Shown here in pieces: positions 32,434 to 44,208 of a stretch of DNA of 64,000 nt. Position 1 is the stretch's first letter. Each line of letters begins with the position of its first letter. The DNA is taken from NCBI RefSeq assembly GCF_030253575.1, contig NC_080561.1, positions 26,097,564 through 26,161,563 on the forward strand, written 5' to 3'. This stretch comes from Rhododendron vialii. Taxonomy: Eukaryota; Streptophyta; Magnoliopsida; Ericales; Ericaceae. Under the pieces are notes generated by a model. It saw nothing but the letters and a program-made list of their open reading frames with translations, was not told the DNA's origin and did not search any database. Made by a program: the position numbers and the translations under genes.

Positions 32434-32730
32434 AGGCAAATGTCGTTAAAAAGAGTTATATATATATATATATATATATGAGGCAAATGTCGTTAAAAAG
32501 AGAATAGCCTGCTTCAGAATGCACCAGTCATTGAAATTGCATGAAAGAGAGGTACATTTTGTTTTTCCACTTTTTCTCGTAGTGTAAGTTGGGAATGAGA
32601 AAGCTCTTATCCAAATGTGAAATTCAAGTATTCGATATAATTCCACCTTGCTTTCTTATAGATCTGATGCAGTTACTTATTTGATAGTCATTTTAGGTTA
32701 TTGTCTCAACAGGGTCTTTTTTCTCTGCAG

Positions 32731-33043
32731 GTATCAGAAATAAGAAAATATGATCCGCTCGATAAGTTCTCTGGATCCAAGGACAGAGTGCATAAAGCAA
32801 TCAAGGCTCTCTGTTACTCCTCAGAACAACTTCCCTGTTTTCTTGAACGGTTCCGTAATATATGGAGGCTTGGGTGGTGGGAGTGATAGTATTAATCATA
32901 TGATTGGGAAAGAAGACGTTCTCAGGTCTGTGATTCAGATAGATGATGGCCTACGCACGACAAATTTCCTACACCTTGTTGCTGAAACTGTTTTCAGATC
33001 AGGATTACTAGATCAGCTTCTCAAACTTCAGAAACTTGATGTC
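32731..33043 (+). pseudogene. Coding exon fragment, family not recognised
   Basis: After a good acceptor (CTCTGCAG) the sequence reads VSEIRKYDPLDKFSGSKDRV and about 15 more residues in one frame. It then shifts to the next frame for VFLNGSVIYGG, MIGKEDVLRSVIQIDDG and LVAETVFRSGLLDQLLKLQK, ending at a TGA at 33044-33046. The helical, Leu-rich end and the terminal stop look like the C-terminus of a real protein. The frame break at about 32830 suggests decay. It may be the last exon of the gene whose first exon lies at 29.9 kb. Confidence 0.4.
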
Positions 33044-33046
33044 TGA

Positions 33047-35469
33047 CTTAGGTGCAATTCATGCCTATTACAACTTTATTTCTCAGCCTTGTATGGTGTG
33101 TAGAGATTTGGGTGAAGACAAAATGTCGGACAGATACAAGTATCTGCATTCATTGTCTTTGGATGAAAGCTTCAAAATTAAACTATTTGATAGCTGCAAC
33201 TGCAAAGGACTTGAGCATGATGATTTGTTTTCGGCCAAGGAAAGATAAGGATATAGAATTTTCATTTAGTAGTGTATTTCTAAAGTCAACCAACCAGATA
33301 TTCGATTACAAGGTATGCAGCAATGCCAGACATCATTTAAAAACTCGGCATTTAAAAAAGCAGCACGTGTGACTGACTGGTGTCAACTAAAGTTAGGAAT
33401 GATTGTGCATCATATGGTTTTCAGAAACCCTGAAGTATGGGTTCTTACATAGGATCGAATGGTAGTTTGGTGCAATATCATTTTTGTTTATTGTTTGTTG
33501 TTTTTTGCTTGCTGTTTTCATGATCATAAAACATGGAACTTGTTGACAAACTGTACCTGTTTTCATGGAATTTGTTGACAACCTGTTCGTTTATAAAATC
33601 ACGAAAAAGATTTTTATTCGTTCCCAAAATTGTCACTGCTCAAACATTTGAAAACAAAAGGTGTTTTTGTTTTCAAAGAGAGTGTCTGAAAGTGTTGAAT
33701 AGCAACCAAGCATTAGCCATTGCCATTTTTCACATTAAAAATGGATGACACCTTATGACTAGAATCTCTGTTTTAAAGAAAAAAAAGGAGGCAAATTTTT
33801 GAAATGCCCTGTTAATCAGGGGTAACGTTTTAAATATGGCACAAAACCCAAACCCAAATTTTTAGGATTCTGTGTACTAAACCAAGGGCCCATTTGGTTT
33901 GCTAGTTTATTTGCTTATTGAATGCAAAATATGCTAATTTTTTTTTTTTTTTTTTGGCTACAATTAGATTATTAGCTTTAATTCTTGTGGGAGAATGAGG
34001 GAATAAGACACAACTTGAGCGAAATGCAAATAAGATGGTGAAACTAAGGAGCCCTGGTTGATCTCATATTTGCATGTGTTATGAATCTATGGTTATCTTG
34101 ATGTATCACTAGTGTTTATTACATTTCCTCCATATGATAAGTGGTGATTTTATCTCCTGATGCTTTCATTTATTACTGCTCTGGTACATCATACAGTGGC
34201 TAAATTTCAAATCATCAAGTTTCAAATGCATAAGTAATATTTTTTTTTTCCAGTGAATAGTGTCTTTTCTTGCCATATGTATAACTTACAGAAGTTGCTA
34301 TTTTCTAGGCATCTTTTATTGATCTCGATATGAAGCCATTGACTTCGATATGAAGCGTTTGAATAAGATGGAACACTATTATGAATTAGGCCATTAGATA
34401 GTCAGCTGCAATGCTCACATTACGAATGGAGAGCATCAAGCGGGTAACTCTGTGTCCATTGAGGCTTATAGAACTGCATATTTGGTTCAATCCAACATGT
34501 GGAAGATGTTTCTCATGCTAGAGATCCTGCTGGTAACATCTTTGTTTAATAACTCTTTTTCTGTATTTCCATCTTCAGTTGTATTGCTGTATATATTGGA
34601 TATATAGTCGATCTTCTCCTTTCTTTTGCATCCCCTTCTTTTCAGCCCTCTTTCCCCTTCATTTGTCCGTCCTTGAATAAATGAGAGCACGGAAGTTTCT
34701 GGCTGAGTTTTGCGCTGAAACTTAAATTTTCCCAGATATTGGTTATTTACATTTCTCTCCTCTCTAATTTTGCGTGAGCCGCATGGCATATAATTCTTAT
34801 TTCATGCCTGTCTGCCAATATGCTCCCAACTTGTCTGCCAATATGTTCCCAACTTCTATATAATATAAACTTGGTACCTACAAATGGTTGTTTGTACATA
34901 TAGAGCATCTACCACTCATAGTTGTCAAAGGCGCGCGCCTAGACGCAAGGCGCACCCCCAGCGCCTTGTTGACCCAAAGGCGAGCAAAAAGTGTGCTTCT
35001 TTCAAATCGATCAAAAAAGTGCAGACAACACAATTATTTTCAGAAATAAATATTTTTTTGCATAGGTGCGCCTCTCTTCAAAAAGGGGCGCACCTCGCCT
35101 TGCGCCTCTTGCCTCGCCTTCCCTGAATTCCTTCTCTCTTCGTTCAACTCAGCTTTACAAGTCTTCATTAGATGTTTTTGGGTCATTCCTTATTGGGACT
35201 TACATGGTCGGACATTCCTGTCATTTTGTTGTATCATGAGGGGCGATTCATGATCTATAAACATGTTGACAGACTTAAACTTGTTGCTTTTGTTGTCATT
35301 GTACTCTTCATAAGGGGGGTATTTAGAGGGTGTTTTGTGAGTAGAGGGTTATGTTTCTATGCAAATGGTTAACCCATTTGGTTAGTTGCTATTTAGGTAG
35401 GTAAGAGTGCTCTGATTTCAGAAAGTTAACACTAAAGACATGCAAGTGTTAATGTCTTCCTAGGTGCTT
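33047..35469. other. Spacer with repeat fragments
   Basis: No gene is recognised. Around 33530-33600 are two near-copies of GGAACTTGTTGACAA-type sequence. At about 34915-35125 a GC-rich block with GGCGCGCGCCTAGACGCAAG on the left and GGGGCGCACCTCGCCTTGCG on the right looks like a non-autonomous element; similar AAGGCGCA motifs occur at 61.6-61.8 kb. Confidence 0.45.
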
Positions 35470-35520
35470 CACTACAAGAAAAAAGGGAATACCCGACACT
35501 TGGTTTCCGGCGTTTGTGAC
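35470..35520 (+). mobile_element. CACTA-type transposon terminus (left-facing start)
   Basis: CACTACAAGAAAAAAGGG is the terminal sequence typical of plant CACTA (En/Spm) elements, here followed by the subterminal-like motifs ACCCGACACTTGG and CCGGCGTTTG. A matching but inverted end is at about 56175-56190. The preceding three bases are CTT. Internal sequence from about 35630 resembles a gene's 5' leader (CT-rich, ending in a GTACGT donor), as in elements that have captured gene pieces. Confidence 0.6.
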
Positions 35521-35748
35521 TTTGTGCAAAACCCCACTAAAAGTCCAAAATTACTGTAGCCGAGCGGAGACCTCTTCTACCTTAAAATTGCACCATCCCC
35601 CTTTTATAAAAAGCCTCCCAACTGCTACCGCATAGAACAAAAAAGAAAAAGAAAAGGAACAAGCGTTCCTCTTGATCTAGGGTTCCCTACTCTTTGTTCG
35701 TTCGCCTCCTCTCGATCTGCGGCTCCCTCATCAGCGCCTCTTGGTACG

Positions 35749-35751
<3 letters not shown>

Positions 35752-35780
<29 letters not shown>
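35752..35780. repeat. (CT)n microsatellite
   Basis: The tract follows directly after CTCTTGGTACGTTC, which could be the donor of a captured 5' untranslated exon. Other CT or GA tracts are at 38031-38067, 45965-46008 and 49576-49604. Confidence 0.9.
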
Positions 35781-35783
<3 letters not shown>

Positions 35784-36347
35784 GTATCTGTATTTCTCTT
35801 TGGTATCTATGCGGGGGAGTTGGGGTCGCGGGGTTGTAAGCTTCAACTACGGTTGGGTTCAGAGGGAGCGGATCGGGTTAGGGGTGGGGAAGGGGATATG
35901 GGTTGAAAAGATAGGGTTGCCGATAAAAAAATAAAATAAAATTTAGGGATTATGATTAGAGGTTGGACAAGTTAGGGTTTGTGGTTAGGGATTGGACAGA
36001 TTTAGGGATTTTTGGTTATATTGTGGTTAAATCTGGGGCTTTTGTAGACATTGATTAACGGTTTTACACTGACATTGGAGCTCTTGAATAAGGCCGCTAG
36101 ATTTCCTGTTTGCTTTCTGTTCTTACGCTGGGTTAGATTGTGCAACTAAGCGGTTTCTTACTTTGTTTTGCTTTTGCCTCTCTTTTCGATCCCACAAGGT
36201 TTCCCCCCTCCTTTATGTGTATTCTCAGAGTAACACGCGTGGATTAAAAGAATGTTGTCAATAGTGCTTAATAATGGGGGAATTGTCTCTGTTATTGTAA
36301 TGGTGTTTCTATGAATGTCATCGTTCATAAACATTTAGTTTTTGCAG

Positions 36348-36472
36348 GAGTGGGAGGAGTATGGGTTTTGCTTCTTGGTGGCCAAACTCAGTGGACTGTG
36401 GTCCCTGTTGCAATGCTGATTTCTATTAGCAGCATAATTGCAGCTGATATTTATGCTTTTGTTGGTGGCAAG
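36348..36472 (+). pseudogene. Single exon of plastid-type CDP-diacylglycerol synthase
   Basis: Between a good acceptor (TTTTTGCAG) and a donor (AAG before GTACTT), one frame reads VGGVWVLLLGGQTQWTVVPV then AMLISISSIIAADIYAFVGGK. This is the membrane segment of phosphatidate cytidylyltransferase, which makes CDP-diacylglycerol from phosphatidate and CTP; the plastid isoforms CDS4/CDS5 have WT..VAxLISxSxIIAAD.FAF.GGK at this place. The following GRTPL...SPKKTWEG signature exon is not in the window. A lone intact exon with neither neighbour points to a captured or duplicated fragment. Confidence 0.6.
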
Positions 36473-37034
36473 GTACTTGTGCTTGTATAATCGAGCAGTT
36501 GGACTCTGCTATCTTTTAATATTTGTATACCATCTTAGATCCTTGCTAATATATCATATAACTCTTGAATTCTTTTTCTTTTAGTTGGCCAAAACAAATA
36601 TATACTACCTTGATTTCTAGAATATGTCATTTATGGGAAAGAAGAATGTTCCATTCCATCTTAGGTGTTCTTGAAGACCTCTTTTTATTTTGTCAGAAAG
36701 GCTCCTGTTGATCCCTGGTTGGCACTTGCAGCTCCAAAATTTGTGTCTTCTTATTTGGTTTTGTTCAAATGGTTTTTTAATTGATTGGAGGGAGGAAAAA
36801 CAGATACATTTCATATGACTTCATTGCTCGATCTACCAACTGGGTCGGCTGGACATAAGTTTCCCAATTAGGAATTTTGCGTACACTTTGTTAGTGACAC
36901 TTTATTTGTTTCTTTTCTGATGGCTCTATTAGCATTTTTATGGGTTCTATTTTGGGTTTCTGATGTTTGTAACAGGTTGCCAAATATCTACCACCTCTTG
37001 GAAGTCATTATCATCAATGCTATTCCACTTCAAA

Positions 37035-37378
37035 GCCAACTCTTGAACTTCAAATTATGGTGATTTATGTTCATTAGATTCTGTGACTCTCTTAGAATTC
37101 TTTTAAATTTCTAATTTGTCATTCATTGAGTTCCACTCTTAATACTTTATTTTCCTTTTATGAGTTGGTGGATTTTCGCAGTTTGTTTGTTTAGATTTTG
37201 AACTTCACAGCCAACTCTTGAACTTCAAATTATGGTGATTTATGTTCATTAGGTTCTGTGACTCTCTTAGAATTCTTTTAAGTTTCTAATTTTTCATTCA
37301 TTGAGTTCCGCTCTTAATGCTTTATTTTCCTTTTATGAGTTGGTGGATTTTCACAGTTTGTTTGTTTTGATTTTGAAG
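37035..37378. repeat. Tandem duplication, unit about 172 bp, two copies
   Basis: AGCCAACTCTTGAACTTCAA begins at about 37036 and again at about 37208. The following GATTTATGTTCATTAG, GTGACTCTCTTAGAATTCTT and GAGTTGGTGGATTTT(C)CAG segments repeat in order with few differences. It is recent, by its high identity, and non-coding. Confidence 0.85.
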
Positions 37379-37709
37379 GTTGAATCACAAGTGGAGCTTT
37401 GAAGTATCAGTGGGGGGATTTTATGTAAGTTTTTTTTCCATTCATTTTCTTGACTCTGAAGTGGTCTTTTGTAGTGCATCTTACAATATACCGACCCAGA
37501 TGGATATCGGTACTTGATCACTTCGTGTTTGGTAAAAACCTTTTGTGAAAAATCCATTTTGACTGATAATTCTAACTCATCAATTAACCTTAACGAAGGG
37601 TTTAAGCATCTAAATCCTTCACTGGATAGTATTTTCATTTCTTTTTTAATGGATACGCAAAAGGGGTGATGTGAGTAACTGTAGAAAGATTTCCGTAATC
37701 CACAGACTG

Positions 37710-38026
37710 ATGAATATGTGTGAGAAACTGATTGGCATGGCTGTGCTAATTTTGGTATGATTTTTCCAATTGGGCCCTTCAACGGGAGATGCTCAAGTTA
37801 TGGGGTCGGGGTATTTTAGTCATTTCGCGGGTGGGTTTTGGGTGGCGCCCACGTGCACCGTTTATTTCCAAATTACTTTAGAGGGTTTTCAGACTTTTGC
37901 AATTTTCCTCGTGTCCTTTTTTGGTTCTTCCATTTCTTGTTTCTTGTCCGTTTGTGTGGGGTTTTTTTTACGGAATGTTGATTCACAAAATATCTGCCTA
38001 TGTCAGCAGTCTTGATGTTTGTTACC

Positions 38027-38070
<44 letters not shown>

Positions 38071-40440
38071 CTTTGGATCTTCAACAGATGGGTAGGACTT
38101 TCTTCTCTCCCTTTTGCACCTGTTCTCCTCCCTGCGAGACAAATCACACACATCACAAAAATTCTCCGATCATGTGTTCTATCTCATTTCGCATCATCTG
38201 AGATGCGGGTACTACTATATACGATTATTAGAGAGAGAGGAGGGCCGGTCTGTTGAACTCTGGCCAACCCAGAAAACGGCCAGAATCCGACGACGGCGAT
38301 GGAGGCAGCGGCTGACTCTGTGTAGGGACGCTTTAGATCGTCAAAGAAGATGGCACCGATATAAAATGCCTCCTTCGTGTTGACCCACCGACTTGGTCCG
38401 TCGTCGATTCAGATCTCGAAAAGCCAGAATTTCGGTACTCTCTCTTCCTCCGAAATCTAGGTCTTTCTTGCTGCAGCAAAGGGCCATGAGCAGAAGCAAG
38501 ATGTGCGGCGCTGAGGTCTTTGTGGTCTTCGGATCTTCTAATGCTATTTAAGGTAAAGCCCATCAAATTCCCTCCTTTATATTTGAAGAGATTTCTATCT
38601 ATTGAATTTTACCCCCTTTTTTTTGATTCATTAATCGTAAGATATTATTGTATTTCTTCTTGTTTGAGATCCATCAGTGCATGATTATTTTTTTGTCAAC
38701 ATGTGTCAGTTTGTTTTCTTTTTTCTTCTCTTTCATCCCTCCTTCTAAATCCTCCATTTGGTGAAATCAGTAGGTTGCCATTTGGGTCCGTTTTGTCCAA
38801 TCAAGCCCTTCGATTGGCGAGCCTCAAGTTATGGGCTCGGGGGCTTTCTGGTCTGGTTAACTTATAGAAAACTTTTCAGCCTAGGGTTTCCTTATTCCTT
38901 GAGTTTGATGCACAAAAAGTATGTTTATGTTTTTAGGTAAAATATAGTTCAGTTGTTTGTTATGTTTGTGCTAATTTTGATTAATAACGATGAATATGAT
39001 CATCGTGATTTCTTCTTCAAGACTTGCAGATCATGGTTGGTCCGTACAGTAGAAGATCGTGGGAATCACTGTCCACCGTTTCGATCGTTGCATCTACAAG
39101 CTATTAGAGGTAACCATTTCAACTGCAAATAGCTATTTTATGTCATTGAATATCGTAGTTCATTTTCCCTTGGTTTTTTGTTGTTTCCCTCTTAAATCCA
39201 AATTTTGAGTTTCTGAAATTTGGGCCTTTTGTATTTTTTGTTTGGAATCAGTTGATTTGGGTAATATGTTGTGTCAATTTGTTACAAATTAGGTTTTTCA
39301 CTTGTGCTGATTTTTAGAGGATGTAATCGGATATAAATTGTGCACCAGGTCAAGTTTATGAATCTCACTTTAGGCTCTAAAATCTTGAGAGTTTAACCTA
39401 ACCCTTATGCTATGACCTTTGCATTGACATTTTACTCTTAGTTTTTCCTTGGCTCTAGAAATTGGATTATCATTAGTCGTGGCCTATGTGAAATAATCAA
39501 CTTGGAATTGAAATGAGTATTAACACACAGTATGCGTCTTTCAGTTGCATCAACTATGGTGGTTATTAAGTATTTCGTTTCGTAAGTGTCAGATTTGGGC
39601 AAGCAACCTCTCTCTCTGCTATTAAACTATGCGTGCCTCTCTTGCCCTTGCCCTTGCCCAGCTCTAGGTATGTATTCCAACATCTGAAACTGGACACATA
39701 GATGGATATTGTGTCAAATTGAATTCATTTTGCCATTTGTGCTTTCGTGTTTGTTAAATGGGGTATAGGTTGCCCGGCCTTAATTTACTAAGTTTATCTA
39801 TCCTAATATGTTACAGTTGTTGGGATATCTTGGTATTTTGATAGTTTCTATTGTCATACGCTCTTGCTACTATTTATATAATTACTCCTATATGATATCT
39901 ATATCCAGTTGTATGATGTCTATTCTATGCAATGTTGCTTTCCCTCGAATTATGAACATGTGTGCAAACCAAAAGGCCCTTGAAACCATAGGTTTTTTTT
40001 GAATGAGTTGTTTCACTAAGAGTTTTGTGTATAAGTACTCATTTCCCAATTTTATCGCATAGTGCATATATATATTTGTTCCAAGACTGTTGTTTCTGTT
40101 CTAGAATTGTGTGTACGGTGTAGTCTTTTCTATATCTTCGCTCTGCTTTAACGTTTTTTTTACTCAAAAAATCAAATCCAATTTTTTTTAAAAAAGGGCA
40201 TTTTATTTATTGCGGGTTTACTATAAATGCATCGATAAATTATTATTTGCTCTGCCAGCACAAATAAACGGGCATGATGGTTGTGCGTAGCACGAGGCAA
40301 GCCACCTATGTGTGAGAAATCAATTGGCATGGCTGTGCCATTTTGGCATGATTTTTCCAATTGAATCCCTCAGTTGATTCTCCTCCAGTTATGTGTTTGG
40401 GGGTAGTTCGGTCATTTCGTAGCATTTGCAAGGATTACCA
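37710..40440. repeat. Dispersed repeat in three copies
   Basis: Copies lie near 37717-37850, 38790-38870 and 40308-40440. The shared order is GTGTGAGAAA(C/T)(T/C)(G/A)ATTGGCATGG, then CATGATTTTTCCAATTG or TTGTCCAATCAAGCCC, then a CTCAAGTTATGGG-type or CTCCAGTTATGTG segment, then GTCATTTCG. The middle copy lacks the first part. Each copy precedes a block that looks like gene leader sequence (38.0-38.5 kb and 40.6-41.1 kb), so the repeat may mark the start of successive gene-capturing elements. Confidence 0.5.
38031..38566 (+). other. Leader-like block with CT tract, no clear gene
   Basis: A CT microsatellite (38031-38067) is followed by sequence with plant 5'-leader style composition, GC-rich with many CGAT and TCG motifs, and possible splice donors. 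No frame is long or family-like. It could be captured untranslated exons. A similar block is at about 40690-41120. Confidence 0.3.
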
Positions 40441-42567
40441 TTTTGCCTTTCCAAACTTTTAACATTTTCCTTCCATGTCCTTTTTTAGCAGTTGATTTTG
40501 TCGGTTTGAGCTACTTTTAATGAGGGTATGGTTGTGAAATTGGGGTGGTGTTAGTTAGTCAATGCTGGTACAGTGGTTGGGGTGTGTAGACGATGGCAGA
40601 GCCATAGAGCTGTGACAGTGATGTTTGCAGCTGTAGGTAAGAAATGCATTCACATCTCCTCCTCTCATTTTCTTCGTCTGGTCAGAGAAAACACACACAC
40701 ACAGAGTTAGTTCCTACTGATGCTCATGTCGCTGGTGAAACTCCCCATCTCCAGATCCCCTTGCATCACAATTCCTCCCGTCTCAGTCCAACGTCGTTTC
40801 TTTAGTCACCTGTTCTCCTCTCCAATATAGAGGTTAGTTAGGTCTTCTTCCATTTCTTTGATTTTGAATCTTCACCTGTACCTGAAATTCAGTAGCTTCT
40901 GTTTCAGATTCGAATCGAATGCTCGGATTCTATTTAAGGCGTTGCTTGAGTGCTTTCCAAATCACTTCTCCTTTTCCTAATTGTGTTCTCTATTGATTAC
41001 TGGAAAGTCGATTGGCGTCGTCGGCTGCCGGTATCGTGCCAGTGCCGGCAAGTAAGAGAGACGATTTGCTGGTGCTGCAGCATGATGGGATCCATGGCAC
41101 ATTCTGTCACTGCAAGAGATCGTGTAACTCCACGAGAGGTACATAAATCAATTACCATTAATTACTTTTAATCACTTATGTATGTAAGTTTTGGAATTTG
41201 GTTGAAAAAAATGAGAGACCGCGATGTTTGGAAACCCCCCTTTTCAAGAGCTTTTGTCAATGTGAAAGAGCTAATTGGGTGGCCTTATTATTATTTTTTT
41301 TATTGATTTGGTGGTTAGGGAAACTATGAGTTTCCATGTGGATTTAAATTTTTAGTATCAAGGAAAAGTTTATGGGGTTTAGGTGTTCAAAAGTTCTCTT
41401 TGCCTATATTATTTTTGTTTTTCTTTGGAGGTTAAATATTTTGAAAGAGGTGGTGTTCCACACTCCGCAGGCGACACTGTGTGGTGGGAGTGTGGTTTGG
41501 TTTGGTTTCAAAGACGTCGGAGTAGAGAGAGAAGAAAGTGATAGAAGCCATGGGCGGATTGTGCTGGAGGAGGAGCGACTCTATGATCGTGTTACCAATC
41601 ATCTTTGTTGTTAATGCTTCTCTTTTGTTTGCTCACAGAGCTAATTCTTTTGTACTCAATCATACGCTTTTCAGAGTTTTATATGTTTATTTTTGTGATT
41701 GGTTTATCAAATATTATGGATATGGATGTCTCACACCGTATGTCACTTGAAAATTTTAAATAACCTGTGTCACTTCTTGTACATAAATCATCAGTCAATT
41801 AAAGTGTTTAGCAAAGGATGAGTAAAGATTGCTAATACTATATATTGGTTGCAGATTATGGATGCAGGAATTGCTCTTTCCGATTCGTTTGGAAATATAC
41901 GTATCTTTGGTTCTAGGTTTCTATATGTATAGAGTTGTCTGAACTTCTAACACCGTGTTTCGTTGCATAGAAAATTGAAGGAAAGAAACATGATACTTGC
42001 TTTTTTGAACCCTACAGTAAAGATCCTTTGTTGTATTTTTTAATTTATTATAGAAAAAATTGTTGGATTTAGAATTCTCATAGAAATTAGTGTTCTATTC
42101 TCATGTCTCAATACCCTTCACGCAGAAACACCCATACCTTCTTTATGTTTTATTTTATTTATTTCATTTGATTGTGTTTGTATAAAGGTTTCCTTGATTT
42201 GCGTCTTTGATGGTGAATTGTCCTATAATTGGGTGTTATCTTCCTTAATATATCTCTTTGTTTTGCTATTTCTTTTGCTGAAATGTTATGTTCCCAGCAG
42301 ATTTTGTTGGTTGGATGTTTTGTAAAGTTGGCCTTTGCTCGTGTTTACTACCAGAAACATCATTTTCATTTTCTTTTTTGGTTCATTGAATTGTTTCTTC
42401 CATTTTTTTAATGCTTTTGTTGAAGTCTATTTTATGGGCAAAGCACGTTGCTATGTATCAAGCTAACAAAAATACGATAACATAACTGTAACGCCTTCTA
42501 ATTAATCTAATTAGAGTACCAATTCCTTTTGCTTTATTCTAATTAATCTAATAAACACTCAATGCAT
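38567..42567. other. Intron-like and spacer sequence without recognisable gene
   Basis: AT-rich, T-biased DNA resembling plant introns, interrupted by GC-rich leader-like scraps. At 40268-40293 AACGGGCATGATGG followed by GTGCGTAGCAC matches the sequence just before the Helitron end at 43573, but without CTAG after it, so it is a truncated copy. No coding frame here has family resemblance. Confidence 0.45.
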
Positions 42568-42584
42568 ATTCAAACTTTTTAAAT

Positions 42585-43512
42585 TGCAGAAGGAGCAGTG
42601 CGTCTCCTCTTTCTCTCTCTAGAATAGAGAGTTTTTTCTTCACCTAGGTTTTCTTTTTCCTCTGCCGCCGCCCCTCTCTATCCCCAGCTTCTCATTTCAA
42701 ATCTCTTCCTCCATTACCTCCTTCTCCCCCCTTATTTTCTGATTGACGTTTTACTGGTGGGGTTGCCGCCCTCTCGCCTTACCCCCGCCTGGTTCTGTAC
42801 TAGCCGGCCACCCCTTTTCAACCTCCCGTTGACCTATCTCTAGGCTCCTCCACCAGATTGCGGCCCCTCACCACTGTCCATCCCGTCCACTCATCGTCCA
42901 TCCTCTCCACTTTTTCCATCTACCACCCTTCGGCCCTTCGCTCACCACTATCACCTCCATCACTTTCCTTCCTCTGCCGTCTGATGCGTGGCCACTAGAG
43001 TAGATCTGACGAAGGGTTGAACTCGGGTGGTTTTGGCCCCCTCCGATGCAATAAAGCTCTTAAACTGCAGGCTGCCGGCGATGGAGCTTGGTTCTCACTC
43101 TGGAGAAGCGGCTGGTTTGTTCTCGGTTCATCCCGATCCAACACGATGAGAAGAATCGGTGGTTGTTTTGGGTGGAACTTATGAGCCCAGATTAGCTGTT
43201 TTTTGTTCTTTTTTTTTGGTTTTGTTTGTTGGTTAGTTCTCTTGATTACGTCTGTGCTGGATTGTGTTATGGTTTGAGCTGGGTATCCAAAGGGATGCTC
43301 TGCTGCTAATCGTTGATAGGATTCATAGTCCCGTCCCGAAGGTGTCGGGTTTGCTTTGGCAGGTGTGTCTGCAAGTCGGTGGCCCTTGAAAGCCTTACCA
43401 TGCCGCGCTCATTTCAATTATTAGCAGCTTTGGTTTCATTCCTGTCTTTTGATGTAATTGTTGCCGGATGCCGTTATGAAATGATACATTGACATCTTGA
43501 AAAAAAAAAAAA
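42585..43512 (+). mobile_element. Retroposon with poly(A) tail and 17-bp target duplication
   Basis: ATTCAAACTTTTTAAAT occurs perfectly at 42568-42584 and 43513-43529, on either side of a block of about 0.93 kb that ends in 14 A residues (43500-43513). This is the signature of LINE-driven reverse transcription. The body is GC- and pyrimidine-rich at its start (CTCCTCTTTCTCTCTC) and resembles a transcript rather than a tRNA-derived SINE; no reverse transcriptase is present. It could be a 5'-truncated LINE or a processed copy of a cellular or non-coding RNA. Confidence 0.85.
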
Positions 43513-43529
43513 ATTCAAACTTTTTAAAT

Positions 43530-43573
43530 CAACGGGCATGATTATCATGCGTAGCACGTAGCAAAATTACTAG
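43530..43573 (+). mobile_element. Helitron-like 3' terminus
   Basis: AACGGGCATGATTATCATGC leads to a GCGTAGCAC near-hairpin, 10-12 bases of AT-rich sequence and then CTAG followed by T, the layout of plant Helitron 3' ends. A related truncated sequence is at 40268-40293. The retroposon at 42.6-43.5 kb inserted just before this end. Confidence 0.5.
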
Positions 43574-43944
43574 TACTTGAATATAAGTTGTTCAATAGTT
43601 TGGTCATGAGTGGAGGATTGTTAATTCCACCAAAGATTTGCGCTAATGAGTATTGTGACCTTGTATCATTTTTTAAAAATCTTCTTATGAATAGCTGAAT
43701 ACACTTAAGTTGTTAGGTTTAGTGTTTGTGTTTTCTCCTCTCTCTCTTCTTTTTTTGGGTACTTTGTATACACATCTGGTGGAACATAGAGCTATCCTAA
43801 TGGCTAGCAAAATGCTTTTATTTATGTGCTAATCTAATTCCTGTTATTTCTTAAACCACTAAAAGTTTGGCTGTATAGGAAATCTATTATTGATCTTCCT
43901 GGGATTTTTGTGGCAATCACTGCTTTGTCTCTGTGCATTAACAA

Positions 43945-44208
43945 GCAAATTAGAATTGTATCAGTATCCTGTGAATCTAAACAAGGATTCAGATTGTGTA
44001 TCGAGTTATGTAGCTGTGGTACGGTCTTTTCATTAGCCTGTTTAGGCTGCTCCAGATCTCTAGAGACAAGGCTCATATAAATTAGAATTGTATCAGTATC
44101 CTGTGAATCTAAGCAAGGATTCAGATTGTGTATCGAGGTATGTAGTTGTGGTACGGTCTTTTCATTAGCCCGTTTAGGCTGCTCTAGACCTCTAGAGACA
44201 AGGCTCAT
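43945..44208. repeat. 132-bp tandem duplication, two copies in frame
   Basis: TAGAATTGTATCAGTATCCT starts at 43951 and again at 44083; the copies differ at about 6-8 positions. On the minus strand it reads as an open frame of 124 codons with a 44-residue repeat (for example EKTVPQLHxSIHNLNPC). The unit length is a multiple of three, so an open frame is expected by copying. I recognise no protein family. Confidence 0.85.

Larger units (their letters stand above)
31960..32528. repeat. Triplicated flank around a fold-back and TA tracts
   Basis: The segment ATGAGGCAAATGTCGTTAAA occurs at about 31924, 32430 and 32478. The first and third copies continue identically through AGAATAGCCTGCTTCAGAAT and GCACCAGT; the middle copy stops after AAAAAGAG at a TA tract. 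The layout is copy, short TA tract, fold-back, 85-base TA tract, partial copy, 23-base TA tract, copy. This suggests duplication during insertion or slippage between TA tracts. Confidence 0.75.

Noticed and set aside
32115..32486. Long ORFs on both strands rich in Ile-Tyr
   Set aside because: They are translations of the alternating TA tract and of a palindrome; both strands are open for that reason only.
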